Positions 8,203-17,391 of a stretch of DNA of 64,000 nt are shown one piece after another. Numbering within the stretch: position 1 is the first letter of the stretch; each line of letters starts with the position of its first letter. Origin of the DNA: Aerobium sp039839275 (GTDB taxonomy: Bacteria; Pseudomonadota; Alphaproteobacteria; Rhizobiales; Rhizobiaceae); contig NZ_JBDOQP010000004.1 in assembly GCF_039839275.1 (NCBI RefSeq), positions 372,001-436,000 on the forward strand, given 5' to 3'. Made by a program: the position numbers and the translations under genes. Under the pieces are notes generated by a model that made no database searches, was not told the origin of the DNA, and was given only the letters and a program-made list of their open reading frames with translations.

Positions 8203-9705
8203 ATGAAGACTTCATTTTGCGCATCCTTGGTCGCCGCACTTCTGGCGACGACGGCCACCACATTTGCCGCCGATCTGCGTATCGGCTTGCAGGACGACAT
8301 CGATCTCCTCGATCCCGCGCGCTCGCGCGCCTTCGTCAATCGCATCGTTTTCACCTCATTCTGCGATTCTCTGATCGATCTCGACGAAGACATGAACTTT
8401 GTTCCGCGGCTGGCCACCGATTGGGCTTGGGGAGACGACAACATGTCGCTCACCCTGACGCTGCGCGAGGATGCCACTTTCCACGACGGCACGAAGGTTG
8501 ACGCCGAGGCGGTGAAATACAATCTCGATCGCTACAAGACGATGGAAGGCAGCCTCCGCGCCAGCGAGATCGCATCAGTCGACACCGTCGAGGTCACCGG
8601 TCCATATACCGTCAAGCTAAACCTGGGACAGGCGGACAGCACGCTGGTTTCTCAGCTCAGCGGCTGGGCAGGGATGATCATCTCCCCCCAGGCTGGCGAA
8701 GCCGGCGACTTTGCCCAGTCGCCATCGTGCTCCGGCCCCTACAAGTTCGTCGAGCGCATCCAGAACGACCGTATCGTCTTCGAGAAATTCGACGAGTACT
8801 GGAACGCGGACGAATATCACTTCGACCGTCTCTTTTTCATGCCGGTTCCGGATGCGACGGTGCGCGTGGCCAATCTGCGGGCCGGCGGGCTCGATATCAT
8901 CGAGCGCACCGCGCCTTCGGATTTCGCGGCGATCGAAGGGGATGCGAATACCAAGCTCGTCTCCACTGCGGGCCTTGGCTACCAGGGCTTCATGATCAAC
9001 CTCTCGCACGGGGCCGGCGCACAGGACAATCCGCTGGCGAAGGACGCCCGCATCCGTCAGGCGCTCAACCTGTCGATCGATCGCGACATCATCAACCAGA
9101 TCGTCGGACAGGGTGCTTACGAGGGGGCCACCCAACCATTCGCCCCTTCGAGTTTCGCCTATGACGAGCGCTTCAATTTCAAACGCGACTTGGAAAAGGC
9201 CAAGGCCCTTCTCGCCGAAGCTGGAGAGGAGCGTGTCTCGTTCGAACTGCTGTTCGGAAACAACACCATCCAGCAGCAGATCTACGAGCTGGTACAGGCG
9301 ATGGCGGCGGAAGCCGGTTTTGACATCTCGCTGCGTGCGGTGGAATTCGCCGGGCTGCAGGCCGCGATGCGTGAAGGCAACTTCCAGGCGGCGATGGCCG
9401 GCTGGGCTGGACGCGTCGACCCGGATGGAAACATTGCACATTACATCATGTGCGAAGGTACGCTGAACGACAGCGGCTTCTGCAACGCAGATGTGGATGC
9501 GGCACTCGCGGCGGCTCGCGCGACCACGGATCTCGAAGAGCGTAAAGCCGAATACGACAAGGTGCAGGAAATCCTCCAGCAGGAAGTCCCGCAGGTGTTC
9601 GTCTACTTCCAGCCCTGGCCCTACGGCATCCGCTCCAACCTCGAAGGCTTCAAGGCGTATGCGGACGGCATGATCCGTCTCGCGGGCGTCACGGCCGGCG
9701 AATAA
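8203..9705 (+). CDS. ABC transporter substrate-binding protein, family 5 (peptide/opine/nickel type)
   Basis: A periplasmic binding protein of 500 residues. A signal peptide (MKTSFCASLVAALLATTA, cleavage near TFA-AD) leads into the SBP_bac_5 fold: DIDLLDPARS, FVPRLATDW, LREDATFHDGTKVDAEAVKYN, and the late DPDGNIAHYI and FVYFQPWPYGIR segments. RBS GAGGGAA precedes ATG 8203. It captures the solute for the DppB/DppC channel. Given the amidohydrolase that ends the operon, the solute may be an amide, guanidino or heterocyclic nitrogen compound rather than a peptide; this is inference. Confidence 0.93.
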   Translation: MKTSFCASLVAALLATTATTFAADLRIGLQDDIDLLDPARSRAFVNRIVFTSFCDSLIDLDEDMNFVPRLATDWAWGDDNMSLTLTLREDATFHDGTKVDAEAVKYNLDRYKTMEGSLRASEIASVDTVEVTGPYTVKLNLGQADSTLVSQLSGWAGMIISPQAGEAGDFAQSPSCSGPYKFVERIQNDRIVFEKFDEYWNADEYHFDRLFFMPVPDATVRVANLRAGGLDIIERTAPSDFAAIEGDANTKLVSTAGLGYQGFMINLSHGAGAQDNPLAKDARIRQALNLSIDRDIINQIVGQGAYEGATQPFAPSSFAYDERFNFKRDLEKAKALLAEAGEERVSFELLFGNNTIQQQIYELVQAMAAEAGFDISLRAVEFAGLQAAMREGNFQAAMAGWAGRVDPDGNIAHYIMCEGTLNDSGFCNADVDAALAAARATTDLEERKAEYDKVQEILQQEVPQVFVYFQPWPYGIRSNLEGFKAYADGMIRLAGVTAGE

Positions 9706-9798
9706 CGCCAGGCCGGCGCGCGAGGGGGCCACCTCGCGCGCCACCCCCCTGATTTGCGGCGAGAGCCGATCAGCCGAAACTGCAAGACAGGCAGCTCG

Positions 9799-10743
9799 AT
9801 GCTCCAGATCATCATACGTCGCACGCTCATCGCCATCCCCACCCTGTTCATGGTGTCGGTGATCATCTTCCTGATGCAGAAGCTTCTGCCAGGAGACCCC
9901 GCGCTGATGCTTGCAGGTGAGATCCGCGATCCCGCCGTTCTAGAATCCATCCGCGAGCAATATCACCTGAACGAACCTCTGGTGGTCCAGTATCAGTATT
10001 GGGCGATGCAGATCCTCAGCGGCGATCTCGGCGTGTCGTTGCGCACCGAGGTGCCGGTGTCGACGCTTATCGGGCAGAAACTGCCCGTCACTTTCCAACT
10101 TTCTCTCGTCGCCATGATGATCGCGTTGCTGATTGGTGTTCCCGCAGGCATCGTGTCGGCCGTTCGCCAGAACACGATGATCGACTATTCAGTCAACCTT
10201 CTGGCGCTGGGCGGCATGTCCATCCCGAACTTCTGGCTCGGCATCATCATGATCATGGTCATCTCGGTCGGGTGGGGTCTGTTGCCCGCATCGGGTTTTG
10301 TCAGCATCATGGACGATCCCTCCGCTTTTCTTGCCCACATCTTGATGCCGGCATTCGTTCTATCGACGCCCATCTCGGCCTATCTGATGCGGCATACGCG
10401 CTCAGCCATGCTCGGAGTGCTGCGGTCCGACTATATCCGTACGGCCCGCGCCAAAGGCGCGCCACCTCATATGGTCGTGCTCAAGCACGCGCTGCGCAAT
10501 GCGCTGACACCGATCGTCACCATGACCACGCTGCTGTTCGGCGAACTTCTGGCCGGCGCCGTCCTCACGGAACAGATTTTCGGGATTCCGGGCTTCGGAA
10601 AGCTGATCGTCGATGCAGTTTTCGCGCGTGACTACGCCGTGGTGCAGGGCGTCGTGCTGCTCACTGCGGCGCTCTTCATCCTGTTGAACCTGATCGCCGA
10701 CGTTCTCTACTACCTGATCACCCCCCGCATGAGATACGCGTAA
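9799..10743 (+). CDS. ABC transporter permease (DppB-like)
   Basis: An inner-membrane protein of 314 residues with about six helices. It has the DppB N-terminal pattern (MLQIIIRRTLIAIPTLFMV; LLPGDPALML) and the EAA loop that contacts the ATPases (YIRTARAKGAPP). An in-frame TTG at 9754 would add 15 polar residues; ATG 9799 gives the usual membrane-starting N-terminus. The stop and the next start share a base (TAATG), indicating translational coupling with the DppC gene. Confidence 0.93.
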   Translation: MLQIIIRRTLIAIPTLFMVSVIIFLMQKLLPGDPALMLAGEIRDPAVLESIREQYHLNEPLVVQYQYWAMQILSGDLGVSLRTEVPVSTLIGQKLPVTFQLSLVAMMIALLIGVPAGIVSAVRQNTMIDYSVNLLALGGMSIPNFWLGIIMIMVISVGWGLLPASGFVSIMDDPSAFLAHILMPAFVLSTPISAYLMRHTRSAMLGVLRSDYIRTARAKGAPPHMVVLKHALRNALTPIVTMTTLLFGELLAGAVLTEQIFGIPGFGKLIVDAVFARDYAVVQGVVLLTAALFILLNLIADVLYYLITPRMRYA

Positions 10744-11606
10744 TGGCCGCTTCGATATCCGCTTCTCAGGGCGCCAGACTGCCGCGCGGCCTGCGTCGTT
10801 TCCTGCGCCGCCCCGCCGCAGTCGTAGGCGCCCTGATTGTGCTTGCCTTTGTCGTGGTAGCGATTTTCGCGCCGTGGCTGACGCCATACGACCCGTTCAC
10901 GCCAAGCTATCTCGATATTCGCAAGCCGCCATCCCTGGCGCACTGGCTGGGTACGGACGATCTGGGGCGCGATGTGCTGACCCGCATTCTCCATGGCGCG
11001 CGGGTGTCGCTGCTTGCGGGCGTCGTGGCCGCAACGGTCGCGTTGCTGACTGGAGTGCCGCTTGGGCTTCTCGCCGGCTATTTCGGAGGCTGGCTTGATA
11101 TGGCGGTGTCGCGCTTCGCAGACGCGTTGCTTGCCATCCCGTCGCTCATTCTGGCGATCTCGCTGGCCGCCTTTCTGGGACCGAGCCTTACCAACGCGAT
11201 GATTGCAATCGGCATCGCGGCGATGCCGATCTTCATCCGCCTGACCCGGGGCCAGGTTCTGGCTGTGCGCACTGAAGATTACGTCGAGGGCGCCCGCGCG
11301 ATCGGTCTTCCTACACCATGGCTCTTGTGGCGCTATATCCTGCCCAACATTGTTCCGCCGCTTGTCGTGCAGGCCACCATCACGATCGCAACCGCCATCA
11401 TCGCGGAAGCAAGCCTTTCATTTCTGGGCATCGGCCAGCAGCCGCCCAATCCATCCTGGGGATCGATGCTCAATACGGCCAAGAATTTCATGACGCAGGC
11501 GCCCTGGATGTCCATCTTTCCCGGTGGGGCGATCTGCCTCATCGTGCTTGCCTTCAACCTGCTTGGTGATGGGCTGCGCGACGCGCTTGATCCCCGCCAG
11601 ACTTAA
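10743..11606 (+). CDS. ABC transporter permease (DppC-like)
   Basis: A protein of 287 residues with six helices. It has the DppC hallmark GTDDLGRDVLTRILHGARVS after the first periplasmic segment, the EAA loop (YVEGARAIGLPTPW) and the C-terminal LAFNLLGDGLRDALDPR. It forms the channel with the preceding DppB-like protein. The start codon overlaps the upstream stop by one base. Confidence 0.94.
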   Translation: MAASISASQGARLPRGLRRFLRRPAAVVGALIVLAFVVVAIFAPWLTPYDPFTPSYLDIRKPPSLAHWLGTDDLGRDVLTRILHGARVSLLAGVVAATVALLTGVPLGLLAGYFGGWLDMAVSRFADALLAIPSLILAISLAAFLGPSLTNAMIAIGIAAMPIFIRLTRGQVLAVRTEDYVEGARAIGLPTPWLLWRYILPNIVPPLVVQATITIATAIIAEASLSFLGIGQQPPNPSWGSMLNTAKNFMTQAPWMSIFPGGAICLIVLAFNLLGDGLRDALDPRQT

Positions 11607-11627
11607 CTCGCCCATCGGGAGCCCACC

Positions 11628-13046
11628 ATGAACCGCACTCTCATCACCAACGCGACGCTCGTTACGGTTGACCCGGAACTCGGCATCGTCCCTCAAGGCG
11701 ACATTCTGGTTGAGGACGGCCGTATCGCCGCGATCGGAGCGGGCCTGGCCGACACTGTGGCTGACGCAGGGATCGAGGTCATCGATGCCACGGGCATGAT
11801 TGCCATCCCAGGGTTGATCAACGCGCATATCCATATGTGGCAGACAGCCCTGCGGGGCTTTGGCGTGGACTGGACGGGTGTGGAGCACCATTTCCACATG
11901 CAGACCGAATTTGTACCGGTCTACACACCGGACGATATCGGCGCGTCGGAATATTTCGGGGCACTCAACCTGCTCAGTGGCGGCACGACGACCGTCTATG
12001 AATGGTGCCACGGCAACCGCACGCCGGATCACAACGATGCTGCAATCGACGGCCTGCAGCGGTCCGGCATCCGTTCGATCTTCATCCACGGCACGGTGAA
12101 GACGCTTCCGCTGCCGGGCCAGCCACATTTCTCGCAGGTACCGCACCCCCGCGAGGAAGCGACGCGCCTTCGGCGCAGGCACAATTCGGATGACGGCAAG
12201 CTCATTCTTGCACTGGGGGTTCTCGGACCCGAATACTCGCCGCTCGCGGTCTGCGAGCAGGACTTCCGCTTGGCGGAAGAGCTCGGTGTCTGGTCGAGCG
12301 CGCATGCCCATGGCCGCAATGGCCATGTCGAGGGTGGTTATATCGGTCTCAAGAAGGCCGGATTGCTGACCGCGCGCCACAATGCCGTGCATCTGAATTC
12401 CGCAAGTGATGAAGAACTGCGTGCACTCATCGACACCGGGTGTTCCGTGACCGCAACGTCGCAGACCGAGATCAATGGCGGATCCCGTGAGCCACTCATC
12501 CGGCGGGTCGCGGAAATGGGGGGAACGCCCTCGATCGGTACGGATTCGGAAGCAAACACACCTGCCGACATGATGGAAGCGATGCGCTGGTCGCTGGTGA
12601 TCCAGAGACTGTTCAACAATCTAGAAAAGGCCAGGAAGCAAACCAGCGAGGCTCCTGCGGCGACGAACGCCGTAAGCCGCGACAAGCCGCTGCCGCCGCG
12701 CATTTCTCCAAGCACGAGCGATGCGCTCTTCTGGGCGACGATGGGCAACGCCAAGGCATTCGGACTGGATCACCGCATTGGCTCGCTGACTGTCGGCAAG
12801 GCGGCGGATATCACCCTGGTGCGCGGCAACGAACTTAACCTCGCGCCGGCGATCAACCCGATCGATGCGATCGTATCGTTTGCCAACCCGTCAAACGTGG
12901 ACACGGTCCTGGTGGCAGGCGAAGTCATGAAGCGCAATGGCAAGCTCACTCAGCAGGCTGGCGTGTCCGCGGCCGCAGCGGACCTGCGCAGGCGAGCCGA
13001 GCGTGTCCTTACCGAGACGGGCAATACCACCGGCGCGCTGATGTAA
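11628..13046 (+). CDS. Amidohydrolase (metal-dependent hydrolase, chlorohydrolase/cytosine deaminase group)
   Basis: A protein of 472 residues, last gene of the ABC operon. Metal and catalytic residues are all present: HxH at H67/H69 (NAHIHMW), H226/H228 (SSAHAHG), H255 (NAVHLN) and D306 (SIGTDSE). The C-terminal beta strand NVDTVLVAGEVMKRNG is typical of the group. It probably hydrolyses a C-N or C-Cl bond of the solute imported by the upstream transporter, in the cytoplasm. Guanine deaminase, atrazine/TrzN-like and hydroxydechloroatrazine-type enzymes all fall in this superfamily; the substrate cannot be read from the sequence. The decayed relic at 3.2-3.5 kb is a relative. Confidence 0.9.
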   Translation: MNRTLITNATLVTVDPELGIVPQGDILVEDGRIAAIGAGLADTVADAGIEVIDATGMIAIPGLINAHIHMWQTALRGFGVDWTGVEHHFHMQTEFVPVYTPDDIGASEYFGALNLLSGGTTTVYEWCHGNRTPDHNDAAIDGLQRSGIRSIFIHGTVKTLPLPGQPHFSQVPHPREEATRLRRRHNSDDGKLILALGVLGPEYSPLAVCEQDFRLAEELGVWSSAHAHGRNGHVEGGYIGLKKAGLLTARHNAVHLNSASDEELRALIDTGCSVTATSQTEINGGSREPLIRRVAEMGGTPSIGTDSEANTPADMMEAMRWSLVIQRLFNNLEKARKQTSEAPAATNAVSRDKPLPPRISPSTSDALFWATMGNAKAFGLDHRIGSLTVGKAADITLVRGNELNLAPAINPIDAIVSFANPSNVDTVLVAGEVMKRNGKLTQQAGVSAAAADLRRRAERVLTETGNTTGALM

Positions 13047-13240
13047 CTCCTAGACGACAACTGTAGTGCCTTTCCTGGCAGCGACTGGCACGCGAGCGAG
13101 CGTCTAGCGCTGCCGATCCATCGGCTCCGGTCGGGAAGGTGTCGTCAGTTTGTGGCGGACCGGGCGTAACGTCCTCCGAGACCGCAATCGGCGACCGTCT
13201 TGTCGTTATGGCGAGCGTCCATCATGGCGCGGCGGCGGCT

Positions 13241-16200
13241 TCACTTCAGCACCTGCCCCTGGCGCTGCGACAGCCGCAGAGCCTCGGTCTGCTTTAACGC
13301 TTCCGTGGTGCGCTCGTGCGCTGCAAGTTGCTGGGCCGCGCGCAATGTCGACCAGGCCGTTGCAAGCTTCTCGCGTTCGGCTGGGTTGAGACCAAGTGCT
13401 GCCTTCTCAAACGCCGAACCGTGCGGCTCCCGTGCAGCGTTGGTAAGCAGAGCGCGTTCGCCAAAGCGCTGCGCCCCGGCCTTGATGAACGCATCGATCT
13501 CAGCCTTGGCCGTGCGATCGGCAAGGGCAAGCCCGAGTGCGGCCGGAAGGTCGTCGCGAGCAATGGCCTCGCGCACATGCTCAAGCACCTGGTGGGCTGC
13601 CGGCGACAACGCCGGGATGTCGATCGACATACGATGGCGCCGTGCCTTCTCTTCCACTTCGAGTTTTTGCAGCGCCGCGTTGCGCACACGCAAATAGCGC
13701 TCGATATCTCGCCTGAAAGCGGGAACATTGAGTTCGGCGATGCGGCGTTTCTCGCGATCGGCCTTGCCGGCCAACAGGCCGACATTGCCCTTCAACGGTC
13801 CCATCGATGCCGGCTCGCGCACAAGCCGGTCCAGAGTTTCAGACGCAACCACCGGGTCTTTCAGCACAGCGTCGAAGTCCATCGCTTTGAAGACGGTTTC
13901 TGGATCGGCGAAGACGGAGCGGAAGCGGCTCGATACCTCCTCCCAAAGCTTGCCGACCGAAGGATCGACGCGCAGCTTCTCCTCGACGGCATCGCGCAGC
14001 GATTGGGAGAACACGGTAATGCCCGCGACCATGGGAGCAGCCTCCTTCGCGGTTTGGACATTTGCGGTTTGGTGCACATCGACCAAGCCAAGACGCGTGC
14101 CGAGACCGCGCAACCTCTTGCCGATATCGGAAAGGCGTTGCTTCTGGCGCAGCGCCCAGTCCATCTGATCCTTGAGCAGCGTCCGCGCCACGCGGACGAT
14201 GTTTAGCCCACGGCTATTGGCAAACCTCAGCGCCTGCCGGTAGAAGCGCGCGCCCGCATAATCGAGCGTGGTTTCCTTTGCATTGCGCTTCGACAGGGTT
14301 GGGATCAACCCGCCATTGAGGTCGAAAGATCGGCGGCCATAATAAAGCGCCACGTCTTCGCGATGCCGCGTCATCGCGACATAGGTAAGGTGCCGATCAA
14401 GCGAGAGGGTGGCGAGCACCTTGACCCGGTCGACGGTGGCGCCTTGGCTCTTGTGCACGGTGGTGGCATAGCCGTGATCGAGATTGCGGTAGAAGCGCTG
14501 ATCGATTTCGACGCGATGGCGGTGATTACCCTGTCCGATCTCGGCAACAATGCGCCGGGGCGCCGCCTCGACGACCTTGCCGATCATTCCGTTCTTGACG
14601 CCCAGCCCGCCATCATTCTTGAGAAAGACGATCTGATCGCCAGGAGCGAAACGACGTTCACCCTCCTGCGTCGCAAAGCCATGGCCCAGCGCGATGATGC
14701 CGCGCTCAACGAGCTTCGCCCGCGCCATATCGTTCAACGTCCGGACATCGCGCCGCAGATGCGCGAGGATCAGCATCGACTTCTGCGGATCGTAGTCCCG
14801 GTTCCAATCCTCGATCAAATTGCTGATCGCCTGCGCCTTCAGATCGGAGCCGAGCACCCTGCCATTCTCGGCATAGGTCGTCAGCGCCGGCGCGACATGA
14901 CCACGCGCCAGATGGAGCGAGGCCACTCGCATCCAGTCCTGCTTCTGGCGATAGATGGTCTCGAGTTCGGCATAACCGATCCGATCGGCAATGGCGCGGA
15001 AGGCGGCGCCGGCTTCGATCGGTTGCAGCTGCTCGGGATCTCCAACCAGTACGAGTTTGGCACCGGCCCGCGACACGGCTTCAACGAATAGCGCCATTTG
15101 CCTTGAGGCGACCATGCCGGCTTCGTCCAGCACCAACACCGTCTTGTCGTCGAGCTTGTCACGACCCTGTTTCCAGCGCAGTTCCCAGGACGATAATGTC
15201 CGTGAAGCTATCCCCGCTTCCTTCTCGAGCCCCTCGGCAGCCTTGCCGGCAAGTGCTGCGCCGACGACGTGATAACCGGCTGCTTCCCAAGCTTCGCGCG
15301 CAGCCTTCATCATGGTGGTCTTGCCGGCACCCGCGCGACCGACCACGGCCGCGACACCCCCTTGCGAGGCGACATGCTCAATGGCGCTACGCTGCTCTTC
15401 CGAGAGCTGCCCATGACGCGCGAACACACCCGCCAGCACGTTCTCATGAACCCCATAGCCAGAACTCTTGGCAAGGTGACCCGTGCGGCTCACCATCTCC
15501 GCTTCGATGCGGATCAGGTCGCGCGTGGTGTATTTGGCGCGGATGAGTTCTCCCGTCCCGAAGTCGACAGTCTCGCGTTCCAGTCGCAGTGCATCGGGTC
15601 TCTGGAGGATCTGCGCCATCAGATATCGGAAGGTACCCGCATCATCGATATAGCGATGCAGGATCCTGGCGATATCGCGCTCGTCGAAGACGCTCTTCTC
15701 CTTCGCGATCATGTCGAGCACGATCTCGGGTCGCCGCTGGATCCGACGGGCGTTCCCCTGCCTTTGCGCCTCGAGCAGCTTCAGCCGCTCCAGCTCAGGC
15801 GCCCTTCCCTCCCGGTCGGCTTTTCTCTGGATGGCCTTGGCGGCAACACCGATATGGCTGGTCGCAACGAGATCAATACCGCGCTCGGCGTAGGAGCGGC
15901 CATCGACGCGGATATCGAGACCGGCAAGCGCCAGATGCTGGTTCTGCAGATCGAGCCAACCTTGTCTTTGCTCGAGGAACTGCGTCTTTTCCCCGGCCCA
16001 TAGGCGATACTCGATCTTGCCCGATTTGGTGCGGACCGGTTGTCCGTCCGGTCCGACGACGGCGACCTTCTTGCCACCAAACCCGGTCTCGGTCAGCGGT
16101 CGCAACGTCGTCATCAGATGGACGTGCGGATTGCCAGGTTCGTCGTGATAAACCCAGTCCGCTACCTGCCCGCGCGCCAAGACCTGTTCGACTACGAACT

Positions 16201-16549
16201 GCTGCATCAGGGTGATGTTCTGCGCCGTGCTCAACTCCACGGGCAGAGCGATGATGAACTCCTTGGCGAACTGCGCATCGTGCCGTTTCTCGAAAGCCTC
16301 GACCTTGTTCCAGAACGCTTCGGCTGCGCCTGCGACAGAACGATCGGCAATGAGGTCGCGGACCCACTGCGGCGCATCCGGCGGCAGCACAAAGTCTTCG
16401 TGCGCCAGGTTTCTCTTGGCCGAATAGTCAACCGTGCGCGCCTCGGCCTCATACTCCATTCGTGCGCAATGGCGGTAGGCAGCCGACAGCACCGCGCTAC
16501 GCCCGTCAGCACGGCTGATGATCTGGGGTGTGAAGTGCGTGATGGCCAA
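13241..16549 (-). CDS. traA: Ti-type conjugative transfer relaxase TraA
   Basis: A full-length protein of 1102 residues. The N-terminal MobA/MobL relaxase domain has Tyr25 and a three-His metal site (H135, and H142/H144 in PHVHLMTTLRP) for nicking and covalent attachment to oriT. The helicase/AAA part has Walker A GRAGAGKT (404-411), Walker B VLVLDEAGMVAS, and UvrD-like YATTVHKSQGATVDRV and YVAMTRHRED motifs for unwinding the transferred strand. The C-terminal 300 residues are the usual Arg/Glu-rich helical tail. It is transcribed away from oriT and traC, the normal Ti/rhizobial plasmid arrangement. No stop or frameshift is seen, so the relaxase itself looks functional. Confidence 0.96.
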   Translation of the reverse strand: MAITHFTPQIISRADGRSAVLSAAYRHCARMEYEAEARTVDYSAKRNLAHEDFVLPPDAPQWVRDLIADRSVAGAAEAFWNKVEAFEKRHDAQFAKEFIIALPVELSTAQNITLMQQFVVEQVLARGQVADWVYHDEPGNPHVHLMTTLRPLTETGFGGKKVAVVGPDGQPVRTKSGKIEYRLWAGEKTQFLEQRQGWLDLQNQHLALAGLDIRVDGRSYAERGIDLVATSHIGVAAKAIQRKADREGRAPELERLKLLEAQRQGNARRIQRRPEIVLDMIAKEKSVFDERDIARILHRYIDDAGTFRYLMAQILQRPDALRLERETVDFGTGELIRAKYTTRDLIRIEAEMVSRTGHLAKSSGYGVHENVLAGVFARHGQLSEEQRSAIEHVASQGGVAAVVGRAGAGKTTMMKAAREAWEAAGYHVVGAALAGKAAEGLEKEAGIASRTLSSWELRWKQGRDKLDDKTVLVLDEAGMVASRQMALFVEAVSRAGAKLVLVGDPEQLQPIEAGAAFRAIADRIGYAELETIYRQKQDWMRVASLHLARGHVAPALTTYAENGRVLGSDLKAQAISNLIEDWNRDYDPQKSMLILAHLRRDVRTLNDMARAKLVERGIIALGHGFATQEGERRFAPGDQIVFLKNDGGLGVKNGMIGKVVEAAPRRIVAEIGQGNHRHRVEIDQRFYRNLDHGYATTVHKSQGATVDRVKVLATLSLDRHLTYVAMTRHREDVALYYGRRSFDLNGGLIPTLSKRNAKETTLDYAGARFYRQALRFANSRGLNIVRVARTLLKDQMDWALRQKQRLSDIGKRLRGLGTRLGLVDVHQTANVQTAKEAAPMVAGITVFSQSLRDAVEEKLRVDPSVGKLWEEVSSRFRSVFADPETVFKAMDFDAVLKDPVVASETLDRLVREPASMGPLKGNVGLLAGKADREKRRIAELNVPAFRRDIERYLRVRNAALQKLEVEEKARRHRMSIDIPALSPAAHQVLEHVREAIARDDLPAALGLALADRTAKAEIDAFIKAGAQRFGERALLTNAAREPHGSAFEKAALGLNPAEREKLATAWSTLRAAQQLAAHERTTEALKQTEALRLSQRQGQVLK

Positions 16550-16629
16550 GGCGAACGCGATCCCGACGATTGAGACGAACCATGATGTTCGTCTGGATCA
16601 GCCAGCCCGATCAGGGGCCGGGAGCAGAC

Positions 16630-16735
16630 ACGTCGCCTCAGCGACGTATTACTGCGCCCTTGGAGCATTCCTTCGGAACGCCGGGATGCTCTCTCAAAGA
16701 GTAGGCTTCGCCGACCCGGCTTTTGTGCCGGGTCG
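16630..16735. other. Origin of transfer (oriT), Ti/RSF1010-like nick region plus hairpin
   Basis: Between traA and traC: an inverted repeat ACGTCGC-CTCA-GCGACGT (16630-16647) followed by ATTACTGCGCCCTTGG (16648-16663). This matches the organisation and core (TGCGCCCT) of Q-type origins used by TraA/MobA relaxases. A second strong hairpin lies at 16712-16735 (9-base arms CGACCCGGC/GCCGGGTCG, loop TTTTGT). The position relative to traA and traC is as on Agrobacterium Ti plasmids. Confidence 0.8.
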
Positions 16736-16804
16736 TGCTGCGCACGATCCCGGCTGATGCTTACCACCTCATACACAGCCACCCAAAAGAGAAGGCCAAT
16801 CGGA

Positions 16805-17122
16805 ATGAAGAAGCCGTCATCGAAGATCAGGGAAGAAATCGCCAGGCTGCAAGAACAACTCAAAGCCGCCGAGACGCGCGAGGCCGAACGCATCGGGCGT
16901 GTCGCGCTCAAGGCCGGGCTCGGCGACATCGAGATAGGGGACGCAGATTTGCTGGTGGCATTCGTGGAAATCGCGGGCAAGCATTGCACGGTGGCCGGTC
17001 GAACTGTCCGCACGACGCCGACTTCGGGGCCAGGTGGCAAGGCTTCAGCGCGTGCGACAGCTGCGCCACTCCACGACCCGAAAGAAGGGCACACGGGAGA
17101 AGATTCCAGTTTGGCGCCCTGA
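16805..17122 (+). CDS. traC: Conjugal transfer protein TraC
   Basis: A protein of 105 residues. The N-terminal helix (KIREEIARLQEQLKAAETRE) and the following RIGRVALKAGLGDIEI are typical of Ti-type TraC, a small accessory protein encoded next to oriT that assists DNA processing. I start at ATG 16805 rather than the further upstream ATG 16757, because the TraC homology begins there. The last 40 residues are unlike the family norm and may follow a frameshift; an alternative frame at 17000-17060 reads a more TraC-like GGRSN..HDADFGAR. Confidence 0.75.
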   Translation: MKKPSSKIREEIARLQEQLKAAETREAERIGRVALKAGLGDIEIGDADLLVAFVEIAGKHCTVAGRTVRTTPTSGPGGKASARATAAPLHDPKEGHTGEDSSLAP

Positions 17123-17264
17123 TCGCCAAGGCGGGACGCGCGATGAGAAACGGTTGCTGCCACCTGGTCGGTTGATTGATGCCGCAGCCAAGATCAGGGG
17201 CGATGAAGCCTTGCGCGAGGGGCGTCTCGTCATCAGGGAAAAGGCGCTTGGACGAACTGAGTAG
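17034..17264 (+). pseudogene. traD: Frameshifted traD
   Basis: Pieces of TraD occur in two frames: RFQFGALIAKAG at about 17098-17133, then in a different frame RDEKRLL and LIDAAAKIRGDEALRE up to 17220, with the family-like tail (SSGKRRLDELS) back in the first frame while the open one continues RLVIREKALG. At least two indels are therefore needed to rebuild the protein. traD normally sits between traC and traG; traG is missing here. Sequencing error is possible but would need two events. Confidence 0.6.
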
Positions 17265-17343
17265 TTCCCCACCGATTCAAGGCGGCGCCCAAACGCCGTG
17301 TGCAGGCTCGATACATGCTTGCGGCTTGCCGATACGCAAAAAG

Positions 17344-17373
17344 AAAGGGCCCCGCCTTGCGGCGGAACCCTTT
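17344..17373 (-). terminator. Intrinsic terminator after the DUF736 gene
   Basis: A hairpin with arms AAAGGG..CCGCC and GGCGG..CCCTTT around a TTGC loop, followed on the minus strand by CTTTTTG. It lies 19 bases beyond the DUF736 stop. Confidence 0.7.
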
Positions 17374-17391
17374 GGCTGGAACCTTAGTTGT

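Noticed and set aside
8617..9744. A 375-codon minus-strand open frame
   Set aside because: Antisense to the binding-protein gene and without recognisable motifs.
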